A stretch of 64,000 bases of DNA from Hemileia vastatrix (taxonomy: Eukaryota; Basidiomycota; Pucciniomycetes; Pucciniales; Zaghouaniaceae): the NCBI GenBank assembly GCA_030280995.1, contig JASXTE010000005.1, positions 19,561,501 to 19,625,500 of the forward strand, read 5' to 3'. The notes beneath the pieces are model-generated. The model was given only the letters and a program-made list of their open reading frames with translations, searched no databases and had not been told where the DNA came from. The translations under genes were made by a program, and so were the position numbers. Below are positions 48,360-60,123 of the stretch, one piece after another (position 1 is the stretch's first letter; each line of letters starts with the position of its first letter).

Positions 48360-51280
48360 CTAAGATTTTTTCTTTTTGTATTTTTTCAACAGAGCAGGCA
48401 GATTTGAAATTTCCTTGCCAGGTATCCATGCATCATGTTCAGATGATTTGTTCTTATATCTCAATAAATATTCAGTACCTCTTTCAGAAGTGATAATTCT
48501 ATCATTGAGAATTTTATCAATTTCTGCTGTTTCTGTGACTTCCTGAGGGTTCTTTTTAGGTCTTCCTCTTCTTTTTGGAAATAAGTCACTGTTGGAAGTG
48601 TAAGGCTTAAGTAAAGAAATGGGAAAGACAGGATGTTTCCTATTATATGGAGAATACAATACAACTTCTACTGCATTATCACCAACCATTCTTTTAACAA
48701 CAAATGGTCCTACAAAAGGATCTTTTAATTTGTGGTTACCTTGTAAATTGAAATGGACAGTAGAGATCAACACTTCATCACCCTTGTTAAATGTGTATTC
48801 TTTATGGGATTTATCCCATCTTTTCTTTTCATATTCAAATGCTTTATCAATACAACTCTGAGCATGTTTTCTGCATAGCTGTTGCATTTGCATAAAAGAT
48901 TTTACACCAGGGTGTAGTTCCAACTTAGGTAATTTATTATTGAGAATATGAGCAGGAGTGTTTGGGACATAACCTAACCAAAGCTCAAAAGGCTTTTTCT
49001 CAGTGACAGAATGAACAGTGCTATTATATGCAAATTCAAGACCAGGCAAAAGAGTGACCCAATCATGAGTAAATCTGTCATTGTCTTTATATTCTAAACC
49101 AAAGGCACAATACCTTCTAATCATATCTTCCAGAGTTTGAATCATTCTTTCAGCTAGACCATCAGTCTGAGGATGGTGAGCTGTAGACAATTTTAACTCA
49201 CAGCCACAAATATCCAGCAAAGAGGTCCAAAACTCAGAAGTGAATTTTGGATCCCTATCAGAGATAATGGCTTTTGGAAAACCAATAATATTAAACATGT
49301 AAGACCACCATAAGAAAGCTAATTCTTTGGTGGATACATCTTTGTGGGTTGGAATAAATTTGCACATTTTTGTGAATCTATCCACTATTACCCAACAAGA
49401 GTTAAAGCGGTCTTTACCTGCAACAGGAAGACCAGTGACAAAATCCATATTAATGATTTGCCAGGGAGCACTAGGTGCTTCAATATGTTGTAATAACCCT
49501 ACTCTCTTACCTGTTAACCTTTTAGATTTTTGGCAGGAATCACAAGATTCAACATATAATTTAGTGTCTTCAGACATATTAGCCCACCATGCAGTGTTTT
49601 TGATTCTAATCAATGTTTTTTCAAGATCAAAATGACCAGCTAATATGTCATCATGACAAAGTTTGAGGATAGTTTCTTTCATTGAAGGAGGAATAACAAT
49701 TACATTGGTAAGCTTCCTTCTATAATATATATAACCATCTTCAATAGAAAACTTTCCTTTATTTAAAGCATTTTGGTACTTTGCAGGAAGAGTTTTTATT
49801 AATGCTTGAATTGAAGCATTCTTAGGATCATTCAAAATAGTAACTAATTTATTTAAGTCAGAATCTTTATCATATGAATCCAGTATTAACTGTAATAACT
49901 CTTCTTCCATATCAACTATAAATATACCATGTATATGAACAGTGTCATCCTCAGGTACATAAGCAGGATTGGAGTCATTATTTGGCAAAGGCAATCTGGA
50001 GAGCATATCAACATTAGAGTGAACATTTCCAGCTCTGTGGATAATAGTCATCCTTCCTCTGTATTCCTGAACAGAAAGTTGCCACCTGAACATATGTCTG
50101 TTAGGTGTTTTGAGGTTTAAGAGAGATTTCACAGCACTACAGTCAGTTACCAACTCAAATTTTTGGTCATCCAAGTAGTAATGAAGTTTCTCAAGAGCCC
50201 AAACAACTGCTAAGCACTCCAATTGAGTGGCACCATATTTCAATTCACTATTTCTTAAGGTTCTTGAAATATAACAAATTACAACCTCTGAGGATTTATC
50301 ATTAATAATTTGCTTTTGGTGAAGGGCAGCACCCAGACCAATAAAGCTAGCATCTGTATAAAGTACAAATGGCTTGTTAAAATCTGGAAGAGCCAATATA
50401 GGGGCTGTCATTAAGCAACTTTTCAATGTATTAAAAGCTTTCTGACAGTCATTATTCCAGAGAAAAGCAACATCTTTTCTGGTTAGTTTTGTAAGAGGCA
50501 AGGCTATGACCTGATAATTTTTAATATATTGTCTATAATAGCCACACATACCCAAAAAACTTTGGATTTCTCTTACAGAAGTTGGTGCTTTCACATTTTG
50601 AATGGCAGCAACTTTATTATGGTCTACACAAATTTGTAAGCCTGACACAACATGGCCAAGGACTTTCAAAGATTGAAAACCAAATTTACACTTTTTTAAA
50701 GATAAGGTCATATTGATTTCATCCATTTTTTGGAAAACTCTATTCAAGTGAATCATATGTTCATCAAAAGTTTTAGAAAAAACAATAATATCATCAATAT
50801 AAACCATGAGCCAACCTTCAATAATTTCTTGATGGAAAGTGTTATCCATGACTTTCTGGAAAACTGAAGGAGCATTTTTAGGGCCAAATGGCATCCTAAC
50901 ATACTTATATATTCCCATATGAGTAGCAATAAGCAAAAAATTTTGAGAATTTTTCTCAACTGGAACTTGATGATAACCTTTATTACCATCCAGACAACTA
51001 ATAAATTTTGCACCTTGCAAGGTAGCATGTATTGAATTAATTCTGGGTAAAGGATAAATATCATCAACAGTATAAGTATTTAAAGCTCTGTAATCTCCAC
51101 ATAATCTAGCTTTATCTTTTTCATATGAAATCAAGACTGGGGAGATGACACAATAATTGGGGGTGACATCCACTTTCTCAATGATATTCATTTTCAATAA
51201 TGTTTCAATATTATCTTCAATATCTTTTCTTTTTGATTGAGAAGCAGGATATGGTTTTTTCTTAAGGGAAGGAGGAATAT
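48360..51280 (-). CDS. Element E Pol, C-terminal part: RT, RNase H, integrase, chromodomain-like tail (intact)
   Basis: More than 960 codons open from the F insertion to the TAG at 48360-48362. RT carries YIDDIIVFS near 50780-50805; RNase H carries TDASFIGLGAALHQ near 50330 and ELVTDCSAVKSLL near 50140. The integrase finger is HDDILAGH with CDSC near 49545, and catalytic blocks are INMDFVTGLP near 49440, SDRDPKFTS near 49250 and HPQTDGLAERM near 49160. The tail at about 48365-48520 reads EYLLRYKNKSSEHDAWIPG, a diverged chromodomain. No stop or frameshift was seen. The N-terminal part is displaced to 60124-60741 by F, so the gene is split but unusually well preserved. Confidence 0.95.
51276..51280. 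repeat. Target site duplication of F, left copy (AATAT)
   Basis: AATAT directly before TGTCAGCC; it is repeated at 60124-60128 after the right LTR end TGACA. Five bases is usual for Ty3/gypsy integrases. Confidence 0.95.
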
Positions 51281-52455
51281 TGTCAGCCTAAATATCCTTA
51301 GGACTGAGTATTTCTTATGCTTAAAATAAGATAACCTTAATTAGATTAAGCTTATATCTTAAAAATAAGGTTAAAATAATAATATATATTATTTTATTAT
51401 ATATATATAATTATTATTCTATTATATAATTTATAATAGTTTAAATAGCTTATCCATGGCCTAATAATACTTATTAAGGTGTTAATGGAGTCATAATATA
51501 CTTATCTTAAGTGATATGAAGTAATTATTGACATACATAAGCTTATATGTATACATAAATCTCATATTCAGTGAAATATGCAGTATATTATGTATATTTA
51601 GGTATATAAGTGGGTTTTAGCCCCTTAATAGCCTATAACCTTTGTTTTTCTGCTTATTTTAGGTCATATGGACGAAATCAGTGGACTCACAACGCCTACA
51701 GAAGCATAGACACCTATAACAGGCGCATACACCCAGTTTGGACAACTAAAATTACTTCCTTGGATGGTTATTCACGGATTTATGGGTTGGAAATATGTTT
51801 TTGGGTTAATGTGGATGCTTGGGGATGTTATTGGGGGCTTGGACATTTTATTTGTTTCCTTTATATGCTTTTAGTTTCATTAAATCTCTTTTTGATCTTT
51901 TATTTTACCTGTTTCTTTATGGTATCCGCTTTTATCTGGGATTTCTATTTATGGTATGACTCTGTGTTATTATTAATAGTGATGGAGGGTCCTTACTGGA
52001 GGTCTGGGTGTTGAAACTGCTTGAAGTGGACGCCATGGGGAGGTGATGGGCCCTCACAGTGCTGTAATTGCCGGGGATAGCAGTGACATCATCTGGATTG
52101 AAGGTCTGTGCACTCCAGTGGATTTGGGTATAAGTAAGGAGGGATTTTGACGGTTTATTATCATCATTCAATTACTACACTTCAAATAAACACTACACTA
52201 CAATTATTAACATTCAGAAATATATTATAAAGCCCTTATAAATTGATATTATCTTTATAAAAGCTATAACTATATTTTATTCTTCTATTTTCCACCACTA
52301 GCACGCATTTAAATCCAAGTATTGTGAGTTTAATTTGAGTATAACTATTCTATTAGTCTTCCCCTGAGGTTTAATCACTAAATCATTTATTAATAAGTAG
52401 TAGGACCATAAAATAACACTGTTATATCATACTTATATACTAGACTGTACTGACA
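51281..52455 (+). repeat. Element F 5' LTR
   Basis: TGTCAGCCTAAATATCC to CTGTACTGACA. TATATAAG at 51603-51610 is the probable core promoter. A 134-codon frame (51610-52014) lies just after it in the presumed R/U5 region; it is only conserved as the LTR itself and decayed in A, so I do not call it a gene. Confidence 0.96.
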
Positions 52456-52966
52456 ATTGGGGGTCTTTCCTTATATTTTACTTATTATTTAGTATAAGCC
52501 TTGGGACGTGATTTTTACCTTAGTACAACTCAAAATTAACCAAATATTTGGGTCTGCTGCATATTAGTGGGTCATCATAACTCATTGATTGCGGAAAAGA
52601 ATCCTTATAATAATTGTACTAATTTTTTATCATAAAAATTAGATATTTACAGTAGTAACTGTACCCAATATAAACCCAATTTCACTTGGTATTTGGACAC
52701 CAATATAACACCCAATAAAATTGGTATTTGGCTAAAGCTTGGTAAGCTAATTATTCACCCTTATAGAGGTCTAGTTAAACTTATTATTATATTTTTAACA
52801 GATTTTTTCGAATTTTTCTTATATTTTATTTAAATAAATAAAGATATAAATTCAGGGTAAGCTCCATTGCTTTTTTATTAGTAATATAATTACTAATATC
52901 TTTTGTCTACTAATTCCACAGAGTTTTTTCCTTTTGTAGACGTAAAATATTGTTATTCTGAACAAT
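52456..52966 (+). other. Element F leader
   Basis: Begins ATTGGGGGTCTTTCC, the probable primer binding site two bases from the LTR. At about 52667-52735, CCAATTTCACTTGGTATTTGG and CCAATAAAATTGGTATTTGG form a two-copy repeat with CCAAT/ATTGG pairing potential. The CAGTTGA...TCCTGA series of B and D is absent. No gene. Confidence 0.6.
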
Positions 52967-53513
52967 ATGAGTGCTCCTCAGGATAGTGTAAGTGAACAGC
53001 CTGCTTATAATACCAGGTCTAAAGCTAATAAAAACTTTCCAGGACATCACCATGGAGGGACAACAGTACCCCCAGCCAGAAAGCATGAGTTTGGAGGAAA
53101 AGGACGCCCTCTTAAAAAAGATAACTATCAAAAAGACGTCTCCTCCTCTTCAGGATCAACTGTCCCACCTGGCCAAACAGGTTCTGAAGCTAGAGGAATC
53201 AAAATCTCTCATGTTCAAAGAAGTAGAGCAGTTGCAAAACAATTGCAAGGTAGGATTTCAGCAGATGAATCAGGCAATGGCAGAATTAAAGGGAGGCCAG
53301 CCCAGTCAATCAAATCAGCAACCCCCTACCCAAGGAGGGTCCACTCACTCCCAGGAGAAAATCCTGGTAGACAAATGGAAATGGGACTGGTTTCACCAAC
53401 AGTGGACAAGCCACAGTTGCAACAGGGATCCACCCCCTCATCTGACTTCCTCAGCTCACCCTTACAAGGGAAAAAAGCGCCAAAAATCAGGACTGGCAAC
53501 CATCCCTTGGTAA
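52967..53513 (+). CDS. Element F spliced ORF1: coiled-coil/W-motif protein in the second Gag frame (intact)
   Basis: Exon 1 is 52967-52987 (MSAPQDS). Intron 1 is 52988-53042 (GTAAGT...TTTCCAG, 55 nt). Exon 2, 53043-53513, is open in the other frame for 156 codons and ends TGG-TAA. The product is about 163 residues: LLKKITIKK (compare LPKGFKIKK of B and E), a heptad-rich segment at roughly residues 45-85 (HLAKQVLKLEESKSLMFKE, likely coiled coil), a Gln/Pro-rich linker, DKWKWDWFHQQW, then AHPYKGKKRQK and a final PW. Frame, donor, acceptor, W-motif and basic tail recur in B, D and E. Role unknown; because it overlaps Gag, an accessory or alternative Gag N-terminus is possible. Splicing is inferred, not observed. 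Confidence 0.72.
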
Positions 53514-56500
53514 GTAACTTACCCTCTCAGATTAGACATAATACTGATAATTACAATATAGGTAATTCTATTGATGTTAAATCTGTACAAAAAATAGAGG
53601 AGGATTTAAGAAATTTAGGTTTTAGAGTAGATACACCTGACTTGTCTTTTGTCCATAATAACAGTACTATATACAATGATAATACAGTTAATCCTCAGTT
53701 GCAACCACCTACTAGTGAGATGAGAAGTTCACAGGAGAGTGAGAGAATTGAAAAGGAGGACATGGAATATTTTAACAATAATACAACTGTCCATAGAATT
53801 GTTTCAGCATTGTGGAATAGAATGACTGATTGTGAGGAACAGACAGTTAAGCTCACTAGTGATACAATTTCATCCTTAACATTGAACATTTCTCAATTAG
53901 CAACATGTAATAAAGAATTAGAGAAAGAACATTTGTCTCTACCTCTTAAATATGATTCATTGAGTAATAAATATAATGACCTTTCAAACAAATTTTGTGA
54001 GTTAGAAAAATTATATGAAACACACTTATTAAAAACTGAATCAAGAACAAAGTTATCTTTTGCCCAGACAAATCAAAGTGTCTCTGAGCTGCTACAAAGA
54101 TTAACTAAAGTTGAGATTGAAACTGCCAATCTACTAATGAACCAGGATAATCATAAGTATAATCAATATAATAATAATCCTTTCATTGGCAAAAGTGAAT
54201 CTCATTCCTTCCCTGTACCACCACAATTAAAACCATCTGGTGGTAGTGTCAAATCTGAAAATGTAAGTCACAAATCCGTGCAGGAAGAAATACAAGACCA
54301 TTTATCAAAAGTAAATGAGTTATTGAATTTACCTAAGATTAGTGAGATAAAATCCAATCAGAAGAACTGGCCTAAGATAGATCAGTACCCAACTTATGAT
54401 GGGGAAGCCAGCTCTGATTGGCAACATTTTATTCAAAGAATTGACAACTTGAAATTCTCATATAAGTTACCAGATGAAGAGATAACATCAAAATTGATTT
54501 CTTTATTTAAGGATGTTGCTTTATTATGGTTTGAAGCTGTCTTAAGTGAGGGTAGAGACTACTCTTGGGCTGAATGGAAACAACTTATTGAAAAACAATT
54601 TGGAGGTTCTAAATTCAGGCTTACTCAGCAGAGACTGTATGAGAAGACTAGGTATAATCCGTTGAATGGTGACAAACCTATGGTATTTTTAATGAATTTA
54701 AACAAAATATTAAAAGCCATTGAGCCTCATATGGATTTTAACTTATGGAAAGATAAGATAATATACAAATTACCTATATCTGTCAGAGACATTGTTGTAG
54801 CTAGAACATTGAATGTTACTGAATATTCTGACTTTATTAATATTTGCAATGAAATATTATTAAACCATAAGTATGAATCAAGGTATTCCACTTATAAAAA
54901 AAATGTTGAACCTGTAAAATCTCAGAATTCAAAAACACTTCAGGAGAAGCAGAAAAAACCTACTGCACCTGTAGTACCTAAAAAGTATGAAACAAATACT
55001 TGTTATAAGTGTAACAAACCTTGGGTAAAAGGTCACAAATGTGAGAAAAACATAAATATTGTTGAAAATCAACGTGAATCTGAAACTGAAACTGAAAAAA
55101 GTAAAGAATCAAGTGATTATGACAGCAATATCTCATATAGTGATGAAAATGAAGTCTGTATGTTGGAAGATGATTTGTCCATCTTTGAAAATCCAATATT
55201 AAATATGGACTCAAATGAATCTTTAATGAATTTTGAGGATGCTGAAATCATTAAGGATATACAAGCTGATAACTTTAAAATGACACCTATCACGGTTCCA
55301 GCTATCATTTCTGGTGAAAATGTTAATATAGTATTGGACACAGGAGCTGCTGGTTCAGTTGTTTCCACTAATACATTACAGAAGATTGATAGTGAATATA
55401 AGTTTAAGCTTGAACCACTTCAGAATAAAAATTGGAGAGGTTTTGGATCAGTACTACACCCCATTGGTAAATACAAAGCTGCTGTTTTCTTTAAACACCA
55501 ACATGGTTATGTAAGGGTAACTTGTGACTTTGTAGTAATGGATAATACAAATTGTAGTAACTGTTTTATCATTGGAAATGATATTCTGACTAAATTTGGT
55601 GTAAAATTAGACCCTGCTAATAATAATTTTACAATTGGCATGAATGGTAAAAGGAAATTTAAAATAAATTCTTTTAACACAGTCTTACACATTGAGTCAG
55701 TAACAAATTCCCCGTCTAAAGGGAGAGAATCCAATGAGATGGAACTTCTGGAAACAGAAATTTCAAAAGCATCATTTGGCACTCAGATAAGTAAAACTGA
55801 GAAAGATAATATTTTGGAATTAATTAAAGCTTTTCCAATGGCTTTTGCACATGGTACAAATGAACTTGGCCTTGTAAAAGATCATGAAATGAAAATTAGT
55901 TTAACCTGTGACATGGATAATATTCCTGCTAGTCTTAAAAAGAAACCATATCCTGCTTCACCAATGAAGAGGAAAGACATAGAGGATAATATTAAGATGT
56001 TATTAAAGATGAACATTCTTGAGAAGGTTGAAACTACACCAAAATATTGTGTAATATCACCAGTGCTGATTTCTTATGAACAAGATAAAGCAAGACTGTG
56101 CGGTGATTATAGAGCATTAAATACATTTACAGTAGATGATATTTATCCCTTGCCAAGGATTGCCTCTATACATGCTACCCTCAAAGGTGCTAAATATATA
56201 AGTTGCCTAGATGGAAATAAAGGGTACCATCAAATTCCTGTTGAAAAGAATTCACAGAGCTTTTTGTTGATAACAACACACATGGGAATTTATAAGTATG
56301 TCAGAATGCCATTTGGACCAAAGAATGCTCCTTCAGTATTTCAGAAGTTAATGGATATAACATTCCATAATGAAATGATTGAGGGATGGTTAATGGTATA
56401 CATTGATGACATCATAGTGTTCTCTAAAACTTTTGATGAACACTTAATCCATTTAAGGAAAGTATTTCAGAAAATGGATGAAATAAAAATGACCCTTGCA

Positions 56501-58834
56501 TTGAAAAAATGTAAATTTGGGTTTGAATCTTTAAAAGTGCTTGGTCATATTGTATCTGGCTTACAAATATGTGTAGACCAAAATAAAGTGGCTGCAATAA
56601 AAAATATTGGCATTCCCCAAAATGTAAAGGATGTACAATCTTTTCTTGGAATGTGTGGTTATTATAGACAATATATAAAAAACTACCAATCAATTGCTGC
56701 ACCACTGACCACACTAATAAAGAAATCAGAAGCTTTCATTTGGAATAATGAAAGACAACAAGCTTTTAACAAGTTGAAAGAATTTTTAATGACAGCTCCT
56801 ATCTTGGGATTACCAGATTTCCAATTACCTTTTGTATTATATACAGATGCAAGTTTTATTGGACTAGGTGCTGCTTTGCATCAAAAACAACTTATTGAAG
56901 GTAAAATGTCAGAAGTAGTAATCTGCTATATTTCACGTACTCTGAGAAGTGGTTAATTAAAATATGGTGCTACTCAACTTGAATGTTTGGCAGTAGTATG
57001 GGCTCTTGAAAAGCTACATTATTACCTTGAAGACCAAAAATTTGAGTTAATAACTGACTGTAGTGCAGTTAAGTCACTCTTAAACATGAAAACTCCTAAT
57101 AGACACATGTTTAGATGGCAATTAGCTGTACAAGAATACAGAGGACGGATGACTATTACACATAGAGCAGGAACCTTGCACTCTAATGTAGATCTGTTAT
57201 CTAGAGTACCTCTGCCTAATAATGATGATAATCCTGCTTATGTTCCTGAATCAGAGATTATTAATATTTATGGCATTTATATTGTAGATCTTGAGGATGA
57301 ATTTATGCAATCAATTCTTGATAATTATAATTCAGATCCTGACTTAAGTAAATTAACTACAATATTAAATGATCCATCTAATGCTTCAATGAATGTTTTA
57401 ATAAAAACATTACCAGATAAGTATAAAGAGGCATTAGAGAAAGGAAAATTTTCCATTGAGGATGGTTTTATATATTACAGGAAAAAATTAAGTAATGTAA
57501 TTGTAATTCCCCCTTCAATGAAGGAGTTAATGTTAAGTATATGTCATGATGATATATTAGCAGGTCATTTTGACTACCATAAAACATTAACCAGAGTAAA
57601 AAACACAGCTTGGTGGATTAACATGTCTGAGGATGTTCAGAAATATGTTGAAACATGTGATTCTTGTCAAAAATCTAAAAGATTAACAGGAAAAAGAGCT
57701 GGTTTATTACAACAAATTGAGCAACCAAAAGCTCCATGGGAAATCATTAACATGGACTTTGTAACAGGTTTGCCAATAGCAGGGCATAAGAGTTATAACT
57801 CCTGCTGGGTAATTGTAGATAGATTTACAAAGATGTGTAAATTTATTCCTACCCACAAAGAGGTTTCTGCAAAGGACTTAGCTTTTTTATGGTGGACACA
57901 AATGTTAAATACAGCAGGTTTCCCCAAAGCAATAGTTTCTGACAGAGATCCTAAATTTACTTCTGAGTTCTGGACGTCACTTATGGATGTTTCAGGGTGT
58001 CAATTAAAACTTTCTACAGCACACCATCCACAAACTGATGGGCTAGCAGAAAGAATGATACAAACCTTAGAAGATATGATAAGAAGATACTGTGCTTTTG
58101 GTCTTAACTTTAAAGACAATGACAAATTCACGCATGATTGGGTAACCCTTATCCCAGGTTTAGAATTTGCATATAATAGTACAGTACATTCTGTCACTGG
58201 CAAAAAGCCATTTGAGTTATGGTTGGGTTATGTACCTAATACCCCTGCTAAAACTCTTAATAAGTTACCTAGATTGGATATTCATCCAGGTACTAAATCT
58301 TTTCTTCAAATGCAGGAATTATGCAGAAAACATGCTCAAGAATGTATAAATAAGGCTTTTGAGTATGAAAAGAAAAGATGGGATAAAGCCCATAAAGAAC
58401 AAATGTTCAAAGAGGGTGATGAAGTCCTTATTTCAACGCTACATTTCAATTTAAATGGTAATGTTAAATTGAAAGATCCATTCATTGGACCATTTGTAGT
58501 TAAAAAGATGGTTGGTAATAATGCTGTTGAGGTTATTCTATATGCACCTTATGATAGAAAACATCCAGTATTTCCTATTTCTCTTATAAAACCATACCAT
58601 TCTAATGATACTGCTCTCTTTCCAAGAAGATCAGGAAGGCATAAACAGCAACCTGAAGAAATAGTGGAAAAAGCAGAAATTGAAAAGATACTTAAAAAGA
58701 GACACCTTACAAAAGAAAAGGGAGTTGAGTATCTACTAAGATTTAAAAATAAATCAAGTGAATATGACCAGTGGATTCCAGAAAATGAAATCTCTGATCT
58801 TAAAAATCTCTTGAAAAAATTTAAATCTAAATAA
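52967..58834 (+). CDS. Element F Gag-Pol polyprotein (one internal stop)
   Basis: One frame from ATG 52967 to TAA 58834, 1955 codons, interrupted only by TAA at 54-56 of block 56900 (56954-56956). Unspliced RNA would read straight through intron 1 and the ORF1 region. Order: N-terminal overlapping region (residues 1-181), coiled segments, Gag capsid-like domain at about 465-630, zinc knuckle CYKCNKPWVKGHKC at about 680, protease VLDTGAAGS near 790, RT at about 990-1170 with YIDD near 1145, RNase H to about 1400, integrase finger with CDSC near 1565, D/D/E blocks MDFVTGLP, SDRDPKFTS and HPQTDGLAERM, and a chromodomain-like tail. The stop replaces GAA in SSELKYG (here SG-stop-LKYG), truncating RNase H. 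It encodes particle formation, reverse transcription and integration. Confidence 0.95.
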
Positions 58835-58948
58835 TACTGTTCATTCAGTATATGTATTATAAAATTATTTTTATTTTTTATTTCATTCCTTAAGATTAAT
58901 TAAAATGTCTTAACATTTTTTTTTATTGTTTTTTTTGGAGTGAGGGAG
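58835..58948 (+). other. Element F 3' untranslated region and polypurine tract
   Basis: AT-rich, ending in a T-run then GGAGTGAGGGAG before TGTCAGCC. Same junction as in A and B. Confidence 0.85.
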
Positions 58949-60123
58949 TGTCAGCCTAAATATCCTTAGGACTGAGTATTTCTTATGCTTAAAATAAGAT
59001 AACCTTAATTAGATTAAGCTTATATCTTAAAAATAAGGTTAAAATAATAATATATATTATTTTATTATATATATATAATTATTATTCTATTATATAATTT
59101 ATAATAGTTTAAATAGCTTATCCATGGCCTAATAATACTTATTAAGGTGTTAATGGAGTCATAATATACTTATCTTAAGTGATATGAAGTAATTATTGAC
59201 ATACATAAGCTTATATGTATACATAAATCTCATATTCAGTGAAATATGCAGTATATTATGTATATTTAGGTATATAAGTGGGTTTTAGCCCCTTAATAGC
59301 CTATAACCTTTGTTTTTCTGCTTATTTTAGGTCATATGGACGAAATCAGTGGACTCACAACGCCTACAGAAGCATAGACACCTATAACAGGCGCATACAC
59401 CCAGTTTGGACAACTAAAATTACTTCCTTGGATGGTTATTCACGGATTTATGGGTTGGAAATATGTTTTTGGGTTAATGTGGATGCTTGGGGATGTTATT
59501 GGGGGCTTGGACATTTTATTTGTTTCCTTTATATGCTTTTAGTTTCATTAAATCTCTTTTTGATCTTTTATTTTACCTGTTTCTTTATGGTATCCGCTTT
59601 TATCTGGGATTTCTATTTATGGTATGACTCTGTGTTATTATTAATAGTGATGGAGGGTCCTTACTGGAGGTCTGGGTGTTGAAACTGCTTGAAGTGGACG
59701 CCATGGGGAGGTGATGGGCCCTCACAGTGCTGTAATTGCCGGGGATAGCAGTGACATCATCTGGATTGAAGGTCTGTGCACTCCAGTGGATTTGGGTATA
59801 AGTAAGGAGGGATTTTGACGGTTTATTATCATCATTCAATTACTACACTTCAAATAAACACTACACTACAATTATTAACATTCAGAAATATATTATAAAG
59901 CCCTTATAAATTGATATTATCTTTATAAAAGCTATAACTATATTTTATTCTTCTATTTTCCACCACTAGCACGCATTTAAATCCAAGTATTGTGAGTTTA
60001 ATTTGAGTATAACTATTCTATTAGTCTTCCCCTGAGGTTTAATCACTAAATCATTTATTAATAAGTAGTAGGACCATAAAATAACACTGTTATATCATAC
60101 TTATATACTAGACTGTACTGACA
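58949..60123 (+). repeat. Element F 3' LTR
   Basis: 1175 bp, same length as the 5' LTR and no difference seen by eye. It ends ACTGACA and is followed by AATAT at 60124-60128. Confidence 0.96.

Larger units (their letters stand above)
51281..60123 (+). mobile_element. Element F: youngest, nearly intact Ty3/gypsy chromovirus inserted in E
   Basis: 8843 bp with two 1175-bp LTRs, target duplication AATAT, leader, Gag-Pol open except for one TAA, and a polypurine tract. No LTR difference was found in the stretches compared, and frames inside both LTRs translate identically, so insertion was very recent. Element A (1-13113) is an older member of the same subfamily. Confidence 0.97.

Noticed and set aside
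51610..52014. 134-codon open frame inside both F LTRs (also 59278-59682)
   Set aside because: Identical only because the LTRs are identical; the older A LTR has it broken, and the product shows no known motif. Best explained as LTR sequence.
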